Of a stretch of DNA of 41,869 bases, positions 36,713 through 41,869 are shown piece by piece. The stretch comes from Candidatus Bathyarchaeota archaeon (GTDB lineage Archaea > Thermoproteota > Bathyarchaeia > TCS64 > B23). Position 1 is the stretch's first letter, and each line of letters opens with the position of its first letter. The stretch spans positions 1 to 41,869 of the forward strand of contig CALEIY010000138.1 of assembly GCA_937898665.1 (NCBI GenBank), written 5' to 3'. The position numbers and the translations under genes are program-made. A model generated the notes under the pieces. The model worked only from the letters and a program-made list of their open reading frames with translations. It had not been told where the DNA came from and made no database searches.

Positions 36713-36988
36713 CTAACCCTTCAATAGCCTGGCGTAGAGGTGGGAGAGAACCTCGACGAGGGGGAGCTGCTTCACAGCGGCGTAGGATCCATCCTCCCGC
36801 TGGGTGACAAACCCCCTCCTCAGCAGCGTCCTCAGGGCAGGCCTCACGGTTCCAGGTGAGATACCCGTCTCCTCGGCGATCTGACTTGGAGACATGGCTC
36901 CCCTGAGGGAGAGGTGTAGAAAGATCTTGAAGAGGCTCGTCGTCGGCGACAGCTCCTCAAGCGCCCTGTCCAGGATGGATTCAGCCAT
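36713..36988 (-). CDS. Small winged-helix protein, array member 2
   Basis: AMSPSQIAEETGISPGTVRPALRTLLRRGFVTQREDGSYAAV; 1-nt TGATG overlap with upstream gene. Confidence 0.82.
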   Translation of the reverse strand: MAESILDRALEELSPTTSLFKIFLHLSLRGAMSPSQIAEETGISPGTVRPALRTLLRRGFVTQREDGSYAAVKQLPLVEVLSHLYARLLKG

Positions 36989-37239
36989 CAGCTACCACCC
37001 CGCTCAAGCGCCTCTATTCTCTCAAGGAGGTGTAGCAGGATTCCCTCATAATTTACGGAGTAGTTTCCCCTTCCCTCCCTTCTGAGCAGCCCCTCCTCGC
37101 AGAGCCTGGCGTAGATGGCCTTCACCGAGTTGTAGTTCGCGCCGAGTCTCTCAGCCATCTCAGAAGGCCCCAGTCCAGGATTCCTGAGGAAGGTCTTGAA
37201 GACAAGCTCTCTCAGGGTTCCCCCTTTCTCCATCTTCAA
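36988..37239 (-). CDS. Small winged-helix protein, array member 1 (promoter-proximal)
   Basis: GLGPSEMAERLGANYNSVKAIYARLCEEGLLRREGRGNYSVNYEGILLHLLERIEAL. Confidence 0.8.
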   Translation of the reverse strand: MKMEKGGTLRELVFKTFLRNPGLGPSEMAERLGANYNSVKAIYARLCEEGLLRREGRGNYSVNYEGILLHLLERIEALERGGS

Positions 37240-37432
37240 CTATCGATGACGCTTAATCCATTAATTAACTTTACTTTTGGCTCAAGACCTAAATGAATCC
37301 CAACTCAATTTTCAGCGAGCATATTAATTTCTCCATATATAAATAAAATGGCCAAAATCGGAAATTATGCTCGGAGCGATCGCAGCATTTAAATATCGAA
37401 GAAAGGATTGACGTTATAGTGGTGTTCTGAGG
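37240..37432. promoter_or_regulatory. AT-rich divergent promoter region between the wHTH array and the second NurA-HerA pair
   Basis: TATA-like stretches CCATATATAAATAAAA (about 37333-37348), CATTTAAATATC (about 37385-37396), TTAATTAACTTTA near the array start; palindrome GCGATCGC 37376-37383. Confidence 0.65.
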
Positions 37433-38485
37433 GTGGGCTCCCTAGCTCTGGAACAGGCGGAAGTGGGGGAGGGAAACCCCAACCTCTGCCTAGCCATAAG
37501 AAACCTCCTCCTCAACGAGATACCTGAAGATGTGGAGGAGAGCCTCGATGCCCTCCGAAGGCTGGTGGAGAGGCTTAGAGGGGAGCTCACCCTCCACAGC
37601 TTGGAGAGGAGGGAATGTTTCACCTCCGTCGCTGGGGCTGATGCGGGAAGCCAGATACTCCCCCTGGCTTCGAGGAGATACGCCGTCGTGGACGCCCTCG
37701 TCTACGAGGCCCCATCGGGCAGTCGCTTCTTCCTCCCACCCCTATCTCTCGCGTTTCCCTACACCATCTCCGATGAGAGGTTTAGGGGCATCGTCGCCGT
37801 TAGGAGGGAGGCCCTCCTCTACGAGACGCTCATCGAATACCTCAGCCATGATCCCCCTGTGGAGCTAATCCTCGTAGATGGGCCTCTGGCCTTCAGCAAC
37901 TGGTGGAGCATGAGGGGTCGTAGGGCTGATCGTCGGAGGCTCATCGACGCGGTCAACGGCTTTCTAAGAATCTGTCGGGAGCGGGGCATAGCTGTGGCCT
38001 CCATAGTGAAGAGACCCTCAGCCCGATACCTCATCTACCATCTAGGCCTTAAAGAGGAGACGGAGCTTCCAGACGCCTTCCTACTGCTTCACCTCCTGAG
38101 ACCTGGGGAGCGGACAAGCCTCTTCTCACCGAGGGAGGCTCTACGAAGGGTGGTGAGATCAGCCCCCCTAATGGACGCCTTGGAGGCCTCCATCTACTCC
38201 TTCTACTGTCGACTGACCTCAGATTGGGCCATCCCGCCAATCAGGATCGATGTACCGGACTTCTCCCTCAGCCATATCGATGAGATAGCTGATCACTGCT
38301 ACTGGTCATCGATGTGGTGGGGGATCCCGCTGCCCATCCTCAGAGCCGACGAGGAGGTCAGAATCTCGAAGAGGCTGATCGCCGACATATACTCCGAGAT
38401 CATAGGTCGAGTTGGAAGACTTCTCGGAGACGTCTCATATCTAGCACCCTACTGGGGTGAGGGACGGTGGATGGGAACCTCTTAG
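37433..38485 (+). CDS. Second, diverged NurA-domain nuclease
   Basis: SVAGADAGSQILPLASRRYAVVDAL, VELILVDGPLAFSNWW, AVASIVKRPSARYLIYHLG, VPDFSLSHIDEIADHCYW fit the NurA layout; 19-nt overlap with a HerA-type ATPase gene. Confidence 0.82.
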   Translation: MGSLALEQAEVGEGNPNLCLAIRNLLLNEIPEDVEESLDALRRLVERLRGELTLHSLERRECFTSVAGADAGSQILPLASRRYAVVDALVYEAPSGSRFFLPPLSLAFPYTISDERFRGIVAVRREALLYETLIEYLSHDPPVELILVDGPLAFSNWWSMRGRRADRRRLIDAVNGFLRICRERGIAVASIVKRPSARYLIYHLGLKEETELPDAFLLLHLLRPGERTSLFSPREALRRVVRSAPLMDALEASIYSFYCRLTSDWAIPPIRIDVPDFSLSHIDEIADHCYWSSMWWGIPLPILRADEEVRISKRLIADIYSEIIGRVGRLLGDVSYLAPYWGEGRWMGTS

Positions 38486-39978
38486 GGCATACCTACAGCC
38501 CCACGGGGGAGTACCACCTCGATGAGATCACCTTCATACTACTCAGAGGCCGTGAGGTGGCGAAGGGAGACCTAGTCTACGTCATACATCCAAAGACGGG
38601 GGCACCTGTCGTCTATCAGGTTCGTAGGGTCTATCCGCATAGGCGGGTTAGAGGCTATGAGGAGGCCCTTCTACGCGAGGGTCGGATCATTAGGGATTTC
38701 GAGGATTCATCGATACATGCCGAGGCCTATCAGTGGGGCTGGATCGATGAGGAGGGGAGCCTAAGACCCCTACGTCACCCCCTCCCGCCGAATACGCCTG
38801 TCTTCAAGGCTGATAGGGGCATAGTCGCCAGGTTCACGAGGCCCGAGGGGGATTGGAAGATTCTATTGGGCGTAGACCCCAGCACGGAGCTGGAGGTGGA
38901 GCTAGGCGTCTATCCATTGATCAGGCAGAGCTGCCTCATCTGCGGAGCAGTAGGAACGGGGAAGACGACGACGGCCATAACGATGATCTGCCGAGCCGCC
39001 TCCCTAAATCCGCCGGTGAGATTCCTCATCGTCGACAAGGACGGCGAATATGCGAGCCTCATAGATCGACTCGGCCCCGAGAACGTCCTGAGGGTTCCCT
39101 GGAGCCGATTCTTCCAGCCCTCAGAGGTCGACTGGGAGGACTACCTCACAGAGTTCGGATGGCAGAAGACCTGGTGGAACGCCAAGATATTGATGAAGGC
39201 TCTGCGGAGGCTCTACGCCGAAGGCCGTATGGTGACGAAGGAGTCGCTGAGGGAGGCGGTTAGGGCCGTAGACCCAGAGCGGCTGGGCTTTAACAAGCGC
39301 CTCGACGAGTTTGAGAATTATCGGCAGCAAGTCATCAACGCCGTCAACACGTCGAGGCTGATACCTGAGGGAGACTTAGACCCCCTAGATCCGGTGAGAC
39401 TATTGATGAATTGGAGGGTTGTCATCATGGATCTCAGCGAGGGGGTGGACACCTGGGAGCAGAAGCACATAGTCATCGCCCAGGTTCTGCGACGAATATT
39501 CAGGGAGGCCTTGGAGAATCGACGCTTCGGATGCGTCGTCGTATTGGAGGAGGCGATGTACTACGCCCCTCAACGAGGTCTCTTCGAGGTTGGGTCTAAG
39601 GAGAGCAGGGCGAAGCTGTTGAGTATAGTGAAGGAGATCGCGACGAACGGAGGCAGAAACGGGGTGGGCCTATGGATCGTCACCCAACGCCTGGCGACGG
39701 TGGAGAAGACCGTTGTGACGCAGTGCGCCAACAACATCATCTGCCACTCCCTCGAAGACTTGGATAAGCAGCGTCTCGGCGAGATCGTCGGCGACGAATT
39801 CATCCAGCTGCTGGGAGACCTACCCCCAGGGGAGGCCATCGTCAAGGGGACAGCGCTGAAATGTCGATTCCCCATCTGGGTTAAGGTCATACCGGAGCTC
39901 TATCCAGCATCGGCTGAGACCACGCCTATGAGCAGATTCATGAGCATGGAGCTCGCCTCCCTAGAGGCCCACACCTGA
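38467..39978 (+). CDS. Second HerA-type ATPase
   Basis: SCLICGAVGTGKTTTAITM Walker A, FLIVDKDGEYASLIDRL, CVVVLEEAMYYAPQRG Walker B, LWIVTQRLATVEKTVVTQCANNIICH; HAS-barrel-like N-terminus. Confidence 0.9.
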   Translation: MDGNLLGHTYSPTGEYHLDEITFILLRGREVAKGDLVYVIHPKTGAPVVYQVRRVYPHRRVRGYEEALLREGRIIRDFEDSSIHAEAYQWGWIDEEGSLRPLRHPLPPNTPVFKADRGIVARFTRPEGDWKILLGVDPSTELEVELGVYPLIRQSCLICGAVGTGKTTTAITMICRAASLNPPVRFLIVDKDGEYASLIDRLGPENVLRVPWSRFFQPSEVDWEDYLTEFGWQKTWWNAKILMKALRRLYAEGRMVTKESLREAVRAVDPERLGFNKRLDEFENYRQQVINAVNTSRLIPEGDLDPLDPVRLLMNWRVVIMDLSEGVDTWEQKHIVIAQVLRRIFREALENRRFGCVVVLEEAMYYAPQRGLFEVGSKESRAKLLSIVKEIATNGGRNGVGLWIVTQRLATVEKTVVTQCANNIICHSLEDLDKQRLGEIVGDEFIQLLGDLPPGEAIVKGTALKCRFPIWVKVIPELYPASAETTPMSRFMSMELASLEAHT

Positions 39979-40659
39979 CCGCGTCTCCCTCAACGCCCTC
40001 TCAACCGCCCCCATGGCTAGGCGGGCGGAGATGTGTATGGGGGCGTCATCGAAGGGCGGCTCGATATCCCTAGAGGCGAGGCAGGGATAGATCTGAACCA
40101 GCAATCCGCCTCTCTCAGGGGCCTCGCCAACCCTAGTTCCTGGGAGTCTCTCCGCCATGAACCAGGTTGAGCCGCAGGGAGCTCCCCTTAAGACCTCTAC
40201 ATGCCTTATGATGTTCTCCTCGACTTCGATCCTCAGCCTCGGCATTCCGAATCTTTCCGCGAATCTATCTATAATGCCATCTCCCCCAGGTGTGAGGGAG
40301 CAGAAGGGCCTTGGGAAGATGGCTTCAATCCCCATCTCCCTAAGCTCAGCTGCGAGCTGATGCTCCAGGCCTAGGGGTAGCCAGGAATACCTGTCGGCCG
40401 GCGCTATCACGGCTTCCACGTCGCAGAGCCTGGCGGCGTCGGGGATCAACATCGCCGCCGAGGGAGACTCCCCAAGGAAGAGGAGTATGTCCCAGCCTCC
40501 GGAGATCCCTAAGCCTCCAAGGATCTCCTCTGGCTCCTCGGGTAGGGGTGGAAGGCTTCGCGGCATCTTCACCTCGCCTAGAGTCCAATCTGAGCGCCGT
40601 GACAGATTTCGATAGATCCTTTCACCGTAGAGGCCCTGGGTGAAGACGATGATCTTCAA
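39961..40659 (-). CDS. DUF166-like archaeal protein
   Basis: MKIIVFTQGLYGERIYRNL; conserved-looking Cys in VLRGAPCGSTWFMAERLPG and YPCLASRDIEP. Confidence 0.6.
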   Translation of the reverse strand: MKIIVFTQGLYGERIYRNLSRRSDWTLGEVKMPRSLPPLPEEPEEILGGLGISGGWDILLFLGESPSAAMLIPDAARLCDVEAVIAPADRYSWLPLGLEHQLAAELREMGIEAIFPRPFCSLTPGGDGIIDRFAERFGMPRLRIEVEENIIRHVEVLRGAPCGSTWFMAERLPGTRVGEAPERGGLLVQIYPCLASRDIEPPFDDAPIHISARLAMGAVERALRETRSGVGL

Positions 40660-40670
40660 GCAGGTTTTGA

Positions 40671-41165
40671 GTGGAGGATCAAACCCTTAAGGCTTCCCAT
40701 AGACATATAATTAGGTTGTCCAGGAGGCGTCTATATCCTGAGAGGCCCCTCGTCGGCGTAGGCGTCCTAATCAGAGATGGGGAGCGCTACCTGCTGGTTA
40801 GGAGGGCCGCTGAGCCTGACGCCGGCCTCTGGTCTATACCAGGCGGATTGGTGGAGCTGGGTGAACGGGTGAAGGAGGCCGCTGTGAGGGAGGCCTTGGA
40901 GGAGACTGGATTGGAGGTGGAGATCACAGATCTACTAGGCGTCGTAGATAAGATCGATAGGGATGAGGAGGGGCGTGTAAAGTTCCACTTCGTCATCATC
41001 GACTACCTAGCGGAGGTTAAGGGCGGAAACCTAAAGGCATCCTCCGACGCCCTAGAGGCGAGATGGGTTAAACCCGAGGAGTTTCCAAGGTTCAGGATGT
41101 CGCCAACCCTAGTGGAGCTCCTCAGGCGTATAGGCCTATATCCAGAAGGTGGAGAGAAGAAGTAG
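40671..41165 (+). CDS. NUDIX hydrolase (likely start TTG 40716)
   Basis: GGLVELGERVKEAAVREALEETGLEV Nudix box. Confidence 0.94.
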   Translation: MEDQTLKASHRHIIRLSRRRLYPERPLVGVGVLIRDGERYLLVRRAAEPDAGLWSIPGGLVELGERVKEAAVREALEETGLEVEITDLLGVVDKIDRDEEGRVKFHFVIIDYLAEVKGGNLKASSDALEARWVKPEEFPRFRMSPTLVELLRRIGLYPEGGEKK

Positions 41166-41179
41166 AAAAGGGAGGGCGC

Positions 41180-41656
41180 TCATCTCCTATATAGATAGAT
41201 GGTGTGCGTCCTATAGCCCTCCTTGAATCTCATATTCTTCTCCGCATCCCATCCAGGGATCGAGAAGTCGTGGGTTACAACCCTCGCACCTGGCCGAAGC
41301 TCCCTCTCCAACTTCGGCCTCACACGCTCATTTGCACCGGTTGTGAGATACATCGTCACCACATCGGCTCGGCTTAGGTCTACTTCCATGAGGTCTCCGA
41401 GGATTATCTGAACCCTATCCCCGAGGCCTAGGGCCTCCACCTTGGCCCTGGCCTCCCTCACCAGCTTCGGATTAAGCTCGACTCCCACACCTATGGCCTT
41501 GAACTCCTGGGCTGCCGTGATGACTATGCGTCCATCGCCGCATCCGAGGTCGTAGACAACCTCCCCAGGCTTAACCTCCGCGTATTGAAGCATCTTCCTC
41601 ACGACGCTCATAGGGGAGGCGACGAAGGGAGCTAGGCTTCTACTCCTCCGGAACAC
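41180..41656 (-). CDS. Class I SAM-dependent methyltransferase
   Basis: VVYDLGCGDGRIVITAAQEFKAIGVGVELNPKLV motif I/II. Confidence 0.88.
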   Translation of the reverse strand: MFRRSRSLAPFVASPMSVVRKMLQYAEVKPGEVVYDLGCGDGRIVITAAQEFKAIGVGVELNPKLVREARAKVEALGLGDRVQIILGDLMEVDLSRADVVTMYLTTGANERVRPKLERELRPGARVVTHDFSIPGWDAEKNMRFKEGYRTHTIYLYRR

Positions 41657-41723
41657 GACTCTTCGCCAGCCTCTCTAATCCACCACCGACAAGATAAAAA
41701 GCGTTTCCCCAACCATCTACTCG

Positions 41724-41869
41724 ATGCCGCGCGTCATCATACTAGGCTACGACGGACTGGAGCTTACACTCGTAGAACGCCTAGAGCTGAGAGGCCTAAT
41801 GCAGAGGGAATACGGCAAGGTGAGGGTTCCCATAGCTGGAGGCCTTGAGGATCCCTCGACGCCCATAGT
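41724..41869 (+). CDS. Alkaline phosphatase/phosphodiesterase superfamily protein, N-terminal fragment cut by window edge
   Basis: MPRVIILGYDGLELTLVERLELRGLMQREYGKVRVPIAGGLEDPSTPIV; not in ORF track. Confidence 0.65.
   Translation, partial: MPRVIILGYDGLELTLVERLELRGLMQREYGKVRVPIAGGLEDPSTPI

Noticed and set aside
1-41869. CRISPR arrays, tRNA genes, transposases or integrases
   Set aside because: No regularly spaced repeats, no tRNA T-loop/acceptor pattern and no recombinase motifs seen by eye. A tRNAscan/CRISPR search would be needed to exclude them formally.

Overview
This looks like a thermophilic archaeal chromosome segment: compact, with many GTG/TTG starts, coupled operons and TATA-type promoters. 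Most of it is core information processing. Left part: an IMPase/CysQ-like gene cut by the window edge, an APS-kinase-like gene and an APH-family kinase; then a canonical nurA-herA-mre11-rad50 end-resection operon (minus strand) immediately downstream of a 7S SRP RNA. Middle: M50 protease, MNT-type nucleotidyltransferase, archaeal DnaG, bacterial-type GAPDH, TyrRS, an unassigned PLP enzyme, 2-oxoacid:ferredoxin oxidoreductase, Na/Pi cotransporter plus PhoU-like regulator, Maf, Ogt, CaiB-type CoA transferase, THEP1, RNase HII, fibrillarin/Alba/Nop5, PyrD/PyrK, MBL hydrolase, S30e, Elp3, GatD/GatE. The most unusual locus is about 34.8-40.0 kb: a second, diverged NurA-HerA pair, divergent from a translationally coupled array of five different single-domain winged-helix proteins. 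Two further plus-strand proteins sharing an N-terminal domain and carrying C-terminal winged helices converge on the array. Other points: a two-domain GC-rich structured element (14.23-14.42 kb), a frameshifted AbrB-like gene (12.9 kb), and a rad50 whose only plausible full-length start is CTG. All family calls come from reading motifs; no database search was run.
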